Shown here piece after piece: positions 1 to 11,153 of a stretch of 64,000 nucleotides of DNA. The position numbers and the translations under genes are program-made. The stretch covers positions 116,800 through 180,799 of the forward strand of contig WION01000083.1 of the NCBI GenBank assembly GCA_015039365.1, written 5' to 3'. This DNA is from Amanita rubescens. Its lineage: Eukaryota; Basidiomycota; Agaricomycetes; Agaricales; Amanitaceae. The stretch's first letter is position 1. Every line of letters starts with the position of its first letter. The notes under the pieces were generated by a model that worked only from the letters and a program-made list of their open reading frames with translations, was not told the DNA's origin and did not search any database.

Positions 1-244
1 ATTAAATAAAAATGAATCCGAACGTCGTATTCCGACTCGCAGCCGTCCCAAGGCCGATGATACACAAATTATCTCATTGCTACGGGATGTTGATGCCGGG
101 TTGCGGCATGTAGGAGGTTGTCAATGAGATTCCCTCTGGCTGGGTGGCGTCGTGTCTAATGCTGAGCTTCGTGTAACGAACCTGTATTTGGAAATGGATG
201 CCTTCCTATGAGGTTCGACGATAGGTGAGACACTTGAATGGTGA

Positions 245-1186
245 TCAAATTGCAGTAGACCACTGACATATGGAGCCCGAACATAATCGCCAACCAAACG
301 CGCCAACTCTTGCGGCGTTCCGAGTGTGAATGCGCCTAAACTGGTCATCCAACATGAAAGTTTTATGAGATCCTGAACCGTCAATTTGCAAAATCTTCTT
401 CCAAGCGTGATCTGATGTGTCCTGTGATATGAGGGAGAGTTTATAAGCCCGAAGCAGAAGCAAATATCCCGCCTACCCTTGTCATTTCGGTAGCGACCCA
501 GTACCCGTCCATGGGCAGGAGTACATTATGTTCAGGGGGATCGGGCATGATATCCAACTCAGAGAATGGGGAAGGAATAATTTGGGCAACAAGTGTAGGG
601 ACTGGATGATCGCTATGTTCATCGGTATAGATAGCGATGACCAGCTCCTTGAAACGATCGTCTGCGGGGCTATTAACCTGCAAAAACCGTCTGTAGGTGA
701 ACACTGATAGCCGAACTCCAGAAGATCACTCACAGTTGGAACCCGAACCCAGGTGCCAACCAAATGTGCCTTGTCTGCACGCGTTTCGAGCACACGACGT
801 CGAATGATCGCGAAATTTGCATCAACACGGACAAGTATATATGCTCCGCCGTCATAGTGTAACAGATAACCAGCGAATCGCTGTGACTGGGGCATGAATG
901 AGTATAAATTCGAGTCCAAAGTAAGTATCCTGCTTACTCGTAGCAACTTGGCGGTCCAGAGGCCATTACGGCCGTCGGGGACAGGATAAATTTTCCTGTG
1001 ACCAGAAAGAGCTGTTTGGGGTCTCGAGATGAGAGGGGGTGGAGTGGAGCTCTGATCGGTAGATCCGTATGAAATAACAACATTATTTTTGTTTCTTCTA
1101 GAGCTTCTGCTAGAAGATTCGCCAGCAGGTAAAGCAACCACAGAAGTGCCAAATAGGAAGAAAAGCCATGCGTATATGAACAGCAT
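245..1186 (-). CDS. Orphan secreted or membrane-anchored protein, three exons
   Basis: The protein starts with MLFIYAWLFFLFGTSVVALP, a typical signal peptide, followed by a Ser/Arg/Asn-rich low-complexity stretch. I read three exons on the minus strand: 1186-734, 677-477 and 421-245. The introns are 56 and 55 nt, begin GTGAGT and GTAGGC, end in CAG, and keep the frame, giving about 276 aa. The second exon (starting VNSPADD) and third exon (containing WKKILQIDGSGSHK) read as protein, whereas reading straight through gives poor sequence. The C-terminus is uncertain because a GTCAGT donor near residue 270 could lead to another exon. I recognise no domain. Its neighbours are other secreted or orphan genes, so a role outside the cell is an inference only. 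Confidence 0.5.
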
Positions 1187-2427
1187 GATTGATGTCCTTG
1201 ATAGACAGCGTTAATTGGGCGATGGCGGAACGCGTGTCGAAGTACGAAAAAGATAGAGGCGAAGTAGTGTTAGAAAAGAACAGAGACCAGCTCTGGGGCG
1301 TCCAAAAAACTGACACAATTTTATATTTTTTTTCGCTCAAGATGTGCCACCCACGATGATGGTGTCACCTCCTGACATTTGATGCACGTTGCATGGGGTA
1401 CTAGCGGCTGGCAGAGGACGACGGAGGAGAACGGGACAGTTGCGGGGGAGGAAACTCGGATCAGCGCACAGTGATGGCCGATTCAGATATCTCTAGCGTG
1501 ACCGGTGACCATCGATTGCGCTCAGCGAAGGCTACTAGCAATTCATGAACATGACGCCATCATTACAAGTCTGCAGGACTATTTACCGCATTGCCAGCCC
1601 GGCCCAGCCAAGGTGTAGCGTGACAATTTATAGCAAGTATTGAAGTAATGGTAACAATAAACATGGCCAGAGCGTGAGAGCATCCAAGAAAGGAAATGGT
1701 GCTCCACTTCAACTCTCGCTAGTTCTTACGTGGGTTTGCTCGCGGCCGAGGATGTCATACAACGTAGGGAATTGAGAAGTGCTCTCAGGAGTCCGATGAC
1801 CAACTTTGCATCTGGCCATTGCATGCAGCATACACTGCCGTGCGTAGTTTGTTTTCGTAATTGTTTTCCTGACCGACCTTTGTTATACAGTCCCTCATTA
1901 CACTCATATGATTAGGATTCAGCTTTCGCTTCCTTGAGGAAAATCAACCGTTGGCGTTATTAATGGCATATAAAACGATACGCGCATAGTGCATGGATGG
2001 CCGGATGTCGAGGAGCTGGGTTAGAAATGACGTAGTTATCCATCATTTCTCCCAACAGGCCTGCGCATCAAGTGTAACGCTTATGCGCTCGACTGGGATG
2101 CGAACGAGCATATCTTGCTGGAATTGTGCCCTAACCTAGCGACACGGTTCTTTGATCTCTTTTCTTCCAAGGGCGACTCGGGAGACATTTTCGTGGACGT
2201 TTTTTGTCATTCAATGCTAGCGCTCCATCTCCGCCGGGAACGCATATAATAGCCAGGTTTCTCATTACGCTGCTCTACTGCAGTTTGATTTCTTGCTTCT
2301 CTGTTTACATTTGAAGCGTTACAAGCGCCGCAGGCTCTGTGAGGTGCACCAAGAGCACCATGTTCCAACCCCTGAACTCAAAGCATATCAAGTACGCGCA
2401 TATCCGTGTCATTATCTTCAGATTCAA
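1187..2427. other. Gene-free stretch
   Basis: No convincing reading frame or RNA gene was seen. The part next to 1186 is presumably the promoter of the minus-strand secreted gene, and the part next to 2427 is the 3' flank of the effector-like gene. Confidence 0.5.
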
Positions 2428-2933
2428 CTAATGCCTGTTTCCATGAAGTACCACCTGATGTCCCCTTTGATCCTTCGAAGGTATCTGCTGAAGATAAACG
2501 ACGTAACCCTTAGTCTCGTCTATCCACCAATGTATTAACCTGTCTTGAGACGCCTCGAGATAATTAAGAACTTGGTAAAATTGGTCGTGCGCCCCGACTT
2601 TCTCCTCCATGTACCAAGGGTTATTATTCATTGATACTCGGCGGTGTTTGAAAAACGAATCTTCACTCCAATATCCCTCACCATCTGATTGACGATACGT
2701 TCTCAGCAAGTAATTCTGTTCTTTCTTATCCTTCAGCATTTTACTTTCCACTGCTTCCAAGGGTTGGTTTGGATAATGCTCCTGTTTCAATAGATTATTA
2801 ATTGTTAAAGTTAATAATGGACACAACAATATGTACGTACCCAGGAAGCTTGATTCTGATCATTAGTGGGCACGGGCAAGGCGAGTCCGGTGCAGAGGGC
2901 GATAAAGAAGACAGCAATGAAAGAAAGACGCAT
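2428..2933 (-). CDS. Small secreted effector-like protein, two exons
   Basis: Exon 1 (2933-2841) encodes a clear signal peptide, MRLSFIAVFFIALCTGLALP, ending at Trp31. A 59-nt intron (GTACGT...ACAG, 2840-2782) joins in phase 0 to exon 2 (2781-2428). The total is 148 aa, giving a mature protein of about 125-130 aa. The mature part is charged and aromatic (motifs LLRTYRQSDGEGYWSED and LIHWWIDETKGYVVYLQQ). It has no cysteines and no domain I recognise. A damaged copy lies at 6415-6745. Size, secretion and lack of homology fit the operational definition of a fungal small secreted protein, but function is unknown. Confidence 0.6.
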
Positions 2934-4363
2934 GTTTGTTTCTGCAGGGCCAGCCTGTTGAAATTCCGGCTGAGCCATGGCTATTTAACTGCACCATCGC
3001 TCGCCATGGGTATGACGGATTACTTATTGAGCTTTAAACTTTAAGATTGATGGTCGCCAAGCATCTTGTTCATCATGTTCCTGGATCAGCGGTAGTGTGG
3101 GGAAGAACATCAGGAGTCATACTACACCGTCGAAGCAGTTCAACATACTTGACCAGAAAAAAGAGAGTACAAATAAGAATCGCTGGGAAGATAAGACCAC
3201 TATTATTATTGACGCACACGGATAGGGAGAGAACTGAATGATTGATGATCACCAAGCATTCATGAATGGTTCGGGTTCGTCCGTCCATGGCCATCTATAT
3301 AGTCGCCGACCTATCTCCGTCCCCGCCAATCTCCAGCGTCGAGGAGGCTGGCGATTCATAAATGTACGTTGCAGGAACCTGAGGAGGAAAAGCAAAAGGT
3401 TAGAAACCTGGCGAGGTCAGATGACGCCTCCTCCAACAGCGAAAATAAACCCGCGCTCTGAAATCAAAGAACTTGTTGATGGCAACCCTTCGTTCACGAT
3501 GCATCGCATGATGTGTTAAATGTGTAATATTTAGCATGTGGCCGATGAGTCGCTGACCCATCGTCTTGGGGAAAATCAATCGTTAGGGGTAGTGTTATAA
3601 CCGGCATTAGGCGTCCTTGAACTCGAACGCGATGAGGTCCTTGCAATCCGCCAAGTGAAATGATAGCCAATGATATCGTGGCATGCGTTTCCCACGCCGT
3701 CCTGCCACACGTTGTGCTCGTTCGTCGACTCGCTGCAAGACAACATCAACTCTGAACGCTCGGAGAATTCCAAATCTCAAGTCGAGGTGCCGTTAGTATC
3801 ACATGATGGCCTATTTACCACTACTCAGCATTTCAGGAATGAAGAGAGACGGTCTATCTACGCATGTAGATAGATTCGATAACTTTGCCATTTCCGAATA
3901 TCTTTGTGAACATTTGAACTGGGGGATTGAAGACAAGGTGAATGGAATGCCACTTTACCCCTTCTGATTTCAGCTGCGAGCCCTTATCGTTTTCATCGAT
4001 TATCTTGTCGCGGCCTTGCTGGGAGAATTAGAACAATATCAAGATAGGTGATTCGAGAACGTTCGCGATTTGGAGATGCCCTGTGTCCTCATGTCCGTTT
4101 AACCTAGACGTATGCGGAAACGCGTATGAAACTGTATGAACAGTATGACTTTGCCGGGAACATCATGACAGATTGCATGGTCAAATCCCCAGAAGGATAA
4201 GACTGGTTGTCCGACCATAAACGGTGTAATCAGTGCGCTGAAAATGCATAAAATAGAGGTGTATTGGCTCTATTCATCACCAAACTTTCAGACCCCTTCT
4301 ACATAGTGGTGCGCTCTCTCCCGCTTCCGTACCCATACATCCGCTTATCAGGAACTTAGAATT

Positions 4364-4660
4364 ATGTCTTGCTCAGCCCCAGGTCATATGACTTGTGATG
4401 GTGCCAACGTCTCGGGCAAATTTGAGGGATTCAACGGCCAGCACGAATTCAAGAGCAGCCTTTCCCAGCATATTCCCCAGTTTCGGGCCTCAGGGGCAGT
4501 ATACACTTTTAACGACGTTTCAGACTTTAAAGGAAAGTTTACGGGCACTGTTGGACCGGAGGAATTTCGTATTCAGTTCGCAAATTCTCGTGCGAGAATA
4601 GTTGGCACGCTTGATGCTCCTATTTCTACAACGCACGAACTCGTCGGACACTCTTCCTAG
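4364..4660 (+). CDS. 98-aa orphan family protein, copy A
   Basis: A single-exon 98-aa protein starting at ATG in the context AGAATTATG, which all three copies share. It has no signal peptide or membrane segment. The sequence alternates short hydrophobic and polar runs with many glycines, suggesting a small beta-rich fold. Family-conserved patches are TCDGANV, GQHEFK, QFR.S.A.YT, VGPEEF, IVGTLDAP and STTHEL. It is the most diverged of the three copies (for example YTFNDVSDFKGKF instead of YTYDNVASLKGGF). An AT-rich CATAAAAT at 4247-4254, about 110 nt upstream, is a possible TATA element conserved in the other modules. I do not recognise the family. Confidence 0.65.
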   Translation: MSCSAPGHMTCDGANVSGKFEGFNGQHEFKSSLSQHIPQFRASGAVYTFNDVSDFKGKFTGTVGPEEFRIQFANSRARIVGTLDAPISTTHELVGHSS

Positions 4661-5722
4661 CTTCTATTCCTTCGGTTGGTCTATTCCCATTAACGAGTTG
4701 CGACGCCTAATCTCAATCATACAGTGGATGACAATCTCAATCCATAGGGGTTGATATGGCAACCTGCTTTGTAAATTGAATTACATGTGAAATCTCTTGG
4801 TTTCGTATTCATGCCCTGTTGCTTGTGGACTGCATCGCCTGAAGGCTGATGTGTTAAATGTGTAGCATTTAACATGTGGCCGATGAGTCGCTGACCCATC
4901 GTCTTGGGGAAAATCAGTCGTCAATGATCGTTTTATAACTAGCATTGCCCTTGAACTCGAACGCGATGAGGTCCTTGCAATCCGCCAAGTGAAATGATAC
5001 GGGGTATACGTTTCCCACGCCGTCGGGCCACGTCCTGCCACCATACCTACTACTGCCCGCCACGTTGTGACTCGTTCGTCGACTCGCTGCAGGACAACAT
5101 CAACTCTGAACGCTCGGGGAATTCCAAATGCCAAGTCGAGGTCCCGTCAGTATCACATGACGGCCTATTTACCACTTCTCAGCATTTTAGAGTTTATCTA
5201 CGCATGTCGATAGATTCGATAACTTTGCCATTTCCGAATATCCTTGTGAACATTTGAACCGCCGGGGATTGAAAACAAGGTGAATGGAATACCACTTTAC
5301 CCCTTCTGATTTCAGCTGCGAAGTCCTATCGATTTCATCGATTATCTTGTCGCGGCCTTGGTGGGAGAATTAGAGCATGGATCTTGTCAAATATCAAGAT
5401 AGGTGATCCGAGAACGTTCGCGATTTGGAGATGGGCCCTGTGTCGTCATGTTCGTTTAAGCTAGCCGTCGTAGCAAATGCGGAAACGCGTATGAACCGTG
5501 TATGACTTCATGCCGGGAACGTTATGACAGATTGCATGATCAAATCCCCAGAAAGATAAGACTGGTTGTCAGACCATAAATAGTATAATGAATGCGCTGA
5601 AGATGCATAAAATGGAGGCGTATTGGCTCTATTCACCACCAAACTTTCCGACCCCTTCTGCATAGTGGTGTGTTCTCTTCCGCTTCCGTACTCATACATC
5701 CGCTTATCAGGGACTCAGAATT

Positions 5723-6022
5723 ATGTCTCGCTCAGGCCAAGGCAAGCTGACTTGCAGTGATGGTACCCACCTCACGGGCGGATTTGAAGGACTCGACGGC
5801 CGGCACGAATTCAAAAGCGCCTTTGGCGATCCTATTACCCAGTTTCGGATCTCAGCGGCAGTATTCACTTATGACAACGTTGCAAGTTTGAAAGGAGGGT
5901 ATTCGTGCACCGTTGGACCGGAGGAGTTCAATATTCAGTTCTTACATTCTAATGCGAGCATAGTTGGTAGACTTGATGAACCTATGTCTACAACGCACGA
6001 ACTTCTCGGATACGCTTACTAG
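5723..6022 (+). CDS. 99-aa orphan family protein, copy B
   Basis: Second member of the tandem family, 99 aa, single exon, with the same start context. It shares GQ/RHEFK, ITQFRISAA, YDNVASLKGG, VGPEEF and STTHELLGYA with copy C and most of these with copy A. It carries a one-residue insertion (TCSDGTHLTGG) compared with copies A and C. All differences between copies are substitutions or in-frame changes, so the reading frame has been kept, which argues for expressed proteins rather than decaying repeats. It lacks an N-terminal signal and is probably cytosolic. Function is unknown. Confidence 0.65.
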   Translation: MSRSGQGKLTCSDGTHLTGGFEGLDGRHEFKSAFGDPITQFRISAAVFTYDNVASLKGGYSCTVGPEEFNIQFLHSNASIVGRLDEPMSTTHELLGYAY

Positions 6023-6414
6023 TGTCTAGTCCTTCGGTTGGTCTATTTTTCCATTAACGAGTCGCGATGCCTAATCTCAATCATACAGTGAATGACAATC
6101 TAAATCCATAGTAGTTGATATTTGGAAACCTGCTTTGTAAATTGAATTAAATGTGAATCGGTGCAAACATCTCTTTGTTTCGTATTCATGTCCTGTGCTT
6201 GTGGGACAATCACTATACTGAAACCGTCTGGCTAAAACACCATCTCCAATCTTGTCAGACTCTCGGTTGTCGCCTGTGCACAACCCTACTCACATTCCGC
6301 AACGCACCTAAATCAATTGTAAGCTGGAGTTACTGAGTCTCCCACAACGGACGATAGCGGACTCGAACCGCGCTTTAGTTCCCGGGCTGAACAAATTCAA
6401 GTCAGCATTTGGTC

Positions 6415-6745
6415 AGCATCCGCTGAAGATAAACGACGTAACCCTTAGTCTCATCTATCCACCAATGTATTAACCTGTCTTGAGACGCCTCGAGGTAATT
6501 AAGAACTTGGTAAAACCGGTCGTGCACCCCGACTGTCTCCTCCATGTACCAAGGGTTATTATTCATTGTTACTCAGTGTCTGAAAACCGAATCTTCGCTC
6601 CAATATCCCTCACCATCTGATTGACGATACGTTCTAAGCAAGTTATTCTGTTCTTTCTCATCCTTTAGCGTTTTACTTTTCGCTGCTTCCAAGGGTTGTT
6701 TTGAATGATTCTCCTGTTTCAATGGATTATTAACTGTTAAAGTCA
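6415..6745 (-). pseudogene. Relic of the small secreted protein without its signal exon
   Basis: This segment is a second copy of exon 2 and part of the intron of the gene at 2428-2933. It keeps LLRTYRQSDGEGYWSED but is frameshifted just after SVFRH, so the downstream part (about 6415-6575) is out of frame. The similarity ends at about 6745 in the former intron and continues directly into sequence matching 3315 onwards. About 500 bp carrying exon 1, the signal peptide and the promoter are therefore missing. It cannot make the secreted protein. Confidence 0.7.
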
Positions 6746-7946
6746 ATGATTCAGTCATTTTCTCCGTCCCCGGCAATATCCAGCGTCGAGGAGGCTGGGG
6801 ATTCATTGCAGGAACCTGAAGAAGAAAAGCAAAAAGTTAGAAACCTGGCGAGGTCGGATGACGCCTCCTCCAACGGCGAAAATAAATTCGCGATCAGAAA
6901 TCAAAGAACTTGCTGGATCATGATGACAACCCTTTGTTCATCGCATGATGTGTTAAATGTGTTGCATTTAGCATGTGGCCGATGGGTTGCTGACCCATCG
7001 TCTTGGGGAAAATCAGTCGTTAGTGGTCGTTTTATAACCAGCATTAGGCGTCCTTGAACTCGAACGCGATGGCTCGGGGGTCCTTGCAACCCGCCGAGTG
7101 AAATGATAGTCAACTTTGATATCGATGAAGCGTGGTATACGTTTCCCACGCTGTCACCCATTACCATGCCTACTACCCACCACGTTGTGACTCACGTTCG
7201 TCGACTCGCTGCAGGACAACATCAACTCTGAACTCGAGGAATTCCAAATGCCAAGTTGAGGTGCCGTAAGTATCACATTCCCCTACCATGCGAGCATTCG
7301 CGATGGGGGCTAAACAGGAATAAAAATAAAAAAATAAAAAAGTATCACATGACGACCTATTTGCCACTACTCGGCATTTTAGGAATGAAGCTTGAAGAGA
7401 AACGGTTTATCTCATCTATGCATGTCGATAGATTTTGATAACTTTGCCACTTCCGAATATCTTTGTGAACGTTTGAACCGGGGGATTGAAAACAAGGTGA
7501 ATGGAATGACACTTTACCCCTTCTGATTTCAGCTGCGAAGCCCTATCGATTTCATCGATTATCCTGTCGCGGCCTTGTTGGGAGAATTAGAACATGGATC
7601 TTGTCAAATATCATATAGGTGATTCGAGAACGTTTCGCGATTTGGAGATGGGCCCTGTGTCCTCATGTCCGTTTAAACTAGCCGTCGTGGCAAATGCGGA
7701 AACGCGTATGAACCTGGATGAACAGTATGACTTCATGCCGGGAACGTTATGACAGATTGCATGGTCAAATCCCAGAAGGATAAGACTGGTTGTCAGACCA
7801 TAAACGGTGTAATGAGTACGCTGAAAATGCACAAAATAGAGGCGCATTGGCTCTATTCACCACCAAACTTTCAGACCCCTTCTGCATAGTGGTGCGCTCT
7901 CTCCCGCTTCCGTACCCATACATCCGCTCATCAGGGACTCAGAATT

Positions 7947-8243
7947 ATGTCTCGCTCAGCCCAAGGCCAGCTGACTTGTGATGGTGCCAACGTCTGGGGC
8001 CCATTTGACGGACACGACGGCCAGCACGAATTCAAATGCAACCTTAACGGTCGTATTACCCAGTTTCGGATCTCAGCGGCAATATACACTTATGACAACG
8101 TTGCAAGTTTGAAAGGAGGGTTTACGGGCAGTGTTGGACCGAAGGAGTTCAGTGTTCGATTCTTACATTCTAATGCGGCCATAGTTGGCACACTTGATGC
8201 TCCTATTTCTACAACGCACGAACTCCTCGGATACGCTTTCTAG
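7947..8243 (+). CDS. 98-aa orphan family protein, copy C
   Basis: Third member of the tandem family, 98 aa, single exon, starting MSRSAQGQLTCDGANVWG. It is closest to copy B in the central block (ITQFRISAA, YTYDNVASLKGGFTG) and closest to copy A at TCDGANV and IVGTLDAPISTTHEL, a mosaic that suggests gene conversion. No signal peptide, transmembrane segment or catalytic motif is visible. The 870-bp upstream region is about three times longer than the gene and is conserved with the other modules, so co-regulation is likely. Confidence 0.65.
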   Translation: MSRSAQGQLTCDGANVWGPFDGHDGQHEFKCNLNGRITQFRISAAIYTYDNVASLKGGFTGSVGPKEFSVRFLHSNAAIVGTLDAPISTTHELLGYAF

Positions 8244-8750
8244 CGTCTAGTCCTTCGGTTGGTCTATTTTCCCATTAACGAGTCGCGATGTCTAATCTCA
8301 ATCATACAGTGAATGACAATCTAAATACATAGGAGTTGATATGGCAACCTGCTTTGTAAATTGAATTAAATGTGAATCAATGCAAATATCTCTTGGTTTC
8401 GTATTCATGTCCTGTGCTTGTGGGACAGTCACTATACTGAAACCGTCTACCACTCAAGTGTGATGAGCACATGTAAGTTTCGGTGGCCCGGGGAGCCTGG
8501 CCGCTTTGAGTTTCTTCGCGCTGTGGATGAACATGAACGGCTAAAACTTTCAAATTGTTTAGCATCAAGCTGCTAAAACACCATCTCCAATCTGGTCAGA
8601 CTCTCGGTTGTCGCCTGTGCACCACCCTACTCACATTCCGCAACGGACCTAAATCCGTTGTAAGCTGGAGTTACTGAGTCTCCCACAACGGACGATAGGA
8701 AACTCGAACCGCGCTTTAGTTCCTGGGACTGAACAAATCCAAGTCAGCAT

Positions 8751-9935
8751 AGCACACGATCCCCTATCGAGGGCAAATGGAGTCGATCTTCTGTCACTCC
8801 CACTTAGCTCGGTGCGGGATGCAACTCCCATCCCACTTTTCCTGATAGCCACGATTCGCGATTTATCTCCTAAATTTTGTCTTCTGTGTGTTGTACAACT
8901 CTCGGGCACCTCGTACTTCCACATTGGTGGCAGGTGCAACTGGTCTCCGGTAGATCATCACTGTATATACAACCCTGTAAGGCGCTCAGCTTGGGTCCCA
9001 GAATCACTGTTTCTTCAGCCAGAAGTAAATTTCAATCAGGAAGCAAGTGAACCGTCGGGGTGCTGCATCGCGGTTCTATCTATTACTGCCATGGGCCTTC
9101 CTAGTGAAAGCATCGCTCTATGCACGTTGGATATCTTCCTCAGTTCGTCACTGATAACCTGAAACAGGTATGAGCTTCGCTGCAGAATTCTTTTCATGTG
9201 TCGAGAAAGCGTGGATCAAGTCAAAGGCCGATTTTATCAAGATAGGTGATTTGAGTGATATTGGCGATTCGTCGATGACCCTTCAGCGTCATATCCTTTT
9301 AATCTACGCCGGCTTTTGATGAACATATATCGTATGGCGATTTTTCCGACATGAAACACCATGACAGATAACATGGAATCCATCAAAGATTAGACCACGT
9401 GTCCTGCGGCATATTCTGTAAGATGAGTAAGCTTACGAACTCAGCAGTTATTAACCTGCTCACCGGTGTCATAAGGCCGAGAATCCAACAACCGTTTATC
9501 GGCCGATTCTCTGGTGAAACTCTCAAGAGGGACATCAGCGGGAGCGAGGGAGCGAGTCGAGAAGATTCCGTGGGGGGAAAAGCCCGAACGTATTTCCATC
9601 CAGCCCGATGATGAGCTCCTCGTTCCAAAATTCAGTGTTTGTTCCAGCCTTTACATAAATTCGTCGGTACACGAAACGCTTGAACTTGTAGTGGAGCATC
9701 TGACAGCTGGAATCGGATGCTGGACACCAGCCAAAAGTACCTTGACTTGCGGATATGCCATGAAGATTGCCATCTGGACGGAAAAGGGCGAATTCTCCAA
9801 AGACATCACACCATACAATGGAATGGTTCACTTCTTGGTTTCTTGTCATCGTCGGGGTGATATCGTGGGACCTCGGATCAGCCTATATGACGATCCGATT
9901 CCGCGTTTCCCACGCTCTGCTACTTGCTGTTCGCC
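8751..9935. other. Mostly non-coding stretch with one open frame of doubtful status
   Basis: A diverged version of the module upstream region occurs at about 9200-9400. An open plus frame at 9514-9993 reads plausibly (for example WTPAKSTLTCGYAMKIAIW) but starts with GTG rather than ATG and overlaps the start of HEM13 in another frame. I see no splice partners. It may be a decayed gene. The rest of the interval shows nothing I can support. Confidence 0.3.
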
Positions 9936-10976
9936 ATGTCGACGATGCGGTCAAGAATGGAGGAGTTTATCTACTCTCTGCAAGACGAGATAGTATCCTC
10001 TCTCGAAAACCTCGATCCGTCCGCACCACCCTTTCTCAGGGATGCTTGGCAGCGCCCTAAAGGCGGTTCAGGCGAATCTTGTGTCTTCTCCAGCCAATCA
10101 CCCAACACCATCCTCGAAAAAGCGGGAGTGAACATCTCTATAGTCTACGGCACTCTCCCACCAGCAGCAATCAAGCAGATGCGCGCAGATCACACCTCTA
10201 TTCCACTCCAAGAAGGTCCCGAGGGCCTCCCTTACTATGCTGCCGGAATCAGCCTTGTTATCCATCCCAGAAACCCTCACGCACCAACCGTACACGCAAA
10301 CTACCGCTACTTTGAAATAACAGAATCTTCTACTTCTGAGTCTACCCCCAAAATCATCACATGGTGGTTCGGAGGAGGTTCAGACCTCACTCCTTCCTAT
10401 CTCTACGAAGAAGACGCAATCCACTTCCACTCGACGATCAAAGCGGCCTGCGATTCGCATGGAACCTTGTTATACCCCGCTTTCAAAAAATGGTGCGACG
10501 AGTACTTTTACATCACTCATCGCGGAGAGTCGAGAGGTATCGGAGGATTCTTCTTTGACGATCTTCACGACGGCGAGCATAAACGCATACCTTCTTCCTC
10601 CGTCTCTTCGCCTGCCACGCCTCCCGACCGTCCGCGAACGGCAGATGAAATATTTGCTTTCATCCAAGACGCAGGTCGCGCGTTCCGCCCTTCCTACCTC
10701 CCCATCCTCTCAAAGCGCCACGCTATGCCATACACAGATCATCATCGCCGATGGCAGCTCCTCCGTCGCGGACGATACGTAGAGTTTAACCTTGTGATCG
10801 ACCGTGGGACCAAGTTTGGGCTGAATACGCCTGGAGCGAGGATCGAGAGTATTTTGATGAGCTTACCGGAGACGGCGAGGTGGGAATATATGTCTGATTT
10901 GGGACAGGAGGAAGGGACGGAGGAAGCAAATTTGTTGAAGGTTTTAAAGGAGCCCAGAGATTGGGTAGGGGTATGA
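9936..10976 (+). CDS. HEM13: Oxygen-dependent coproporphyrinogen III oxidase
   Basis: This is a 346-aa protein with the full coproporphyrinogen oxidase fold. It converts coproporphyrinogen III to protoporphyrinogen IX by two oxidative decarboxylations in haem biosynthesis. Family signatures are HANYRYFEI, WWFGGGSDLTPSYLYEED, KKWCDEYFYITHRGESRG and GGFFFDDL, followed by the C-terminal RRGRYVEFNLVIDRGTKFGL block. The length matches cytosolic fungal enzymes (about 330 aa). The first true ATG is at 9936; the frame is open a few codons further upstream, but only from TTG. The gene is intronless here, and the short N-terminus has no mitochondrial presequence. The DIRS-like element begins less than 200 bp downstream. 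Confidence 0.95.
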   Translation: MSTMRSRMEEFIYSLQDEIVSSLENLDPSAPPFLRDAWQRPKGGSGESCVFSSQSPNTILEKAGVNISIVYGTLPPAAIKQMRADHTSIPLQEGPEGLPYYAAGISLVIHPRNPHAPTVHANYRYFEITESSTSESTPKIITWWFGGGSDLTPSYLYEEDAIHFHSTIKAACDSHGTLLYPAFKKWCDEYFYITHRGESRGIGGFFFDDLHDGEHKRIPSSSVSSPATPPDRPRTADEIFAFIQDAGRAFRPSYLPILSKRHAMPYTDHHRRWQLLRRGRYVEFNLVIDRGTKFGLNTPGARIESILMSLPETARWEYMSDLGQEEGTEEANLLKVLKEPRDWVGV

Positions 10977-11153
10977 ACTTAGATGAACAAATGGGAACGC
11001 CCGGAAAGGAATGAGGACGTGATATTTCGTGACGACGTGACGGACGAGTTCCCAGAATCCTTTGAACTCGCCGTCATCGTCGCCTGAATCTTCCTTAGCG
11101 TACCCTAGCAATATTCTCGCAATTTTCTCACTACACATTCTCTCACAACCATA

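Larger units (their letters stand above)
3315..8750. repeat. Triplicated module array (A, B, C) around the 98-aa genes
   Basis: Three head-to-tail copies of a module can be read by eye: A about 3510-4850, B about 4848-6407, C about 6948-8750. Each has roughly 870 nt of well-conserved upstream DNA, a 98-99 codon gene on the plus strand and a conserved 3' flank. A 190-bp segment at 3315-3510 recurs at 6757-6947 in front of C, and a segment at 6231-6407 recurs at 8571-8750 behind B and C. Block 2470-4730 (effector gene plus A) and block 6417-8410 (its relic plus C) are therefore one larger duplication, with B a shorter one. Part of the upstream motif also appears, more diverged, at about 9200-9400. 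Confidence 0.8.

Noticed and set aside
4781..5134. Minus-strand frame in the array's upstream region (reads ...CKDLIAFEFK in another frame)
   Set aside because: It is partly preserved between copies, but frames differ, the copies carry stops and no start or splice pattern is consistent.
6340..6400. tRNA-like T-arm on the minus strand (GCGGTTCGAGTCCGC), repeated near 8690
   Set aside because: No complementary acceptor strand at the right distance and no D- or anticodon arm; the second copy has a damaged stem. It is part of the repeat module.
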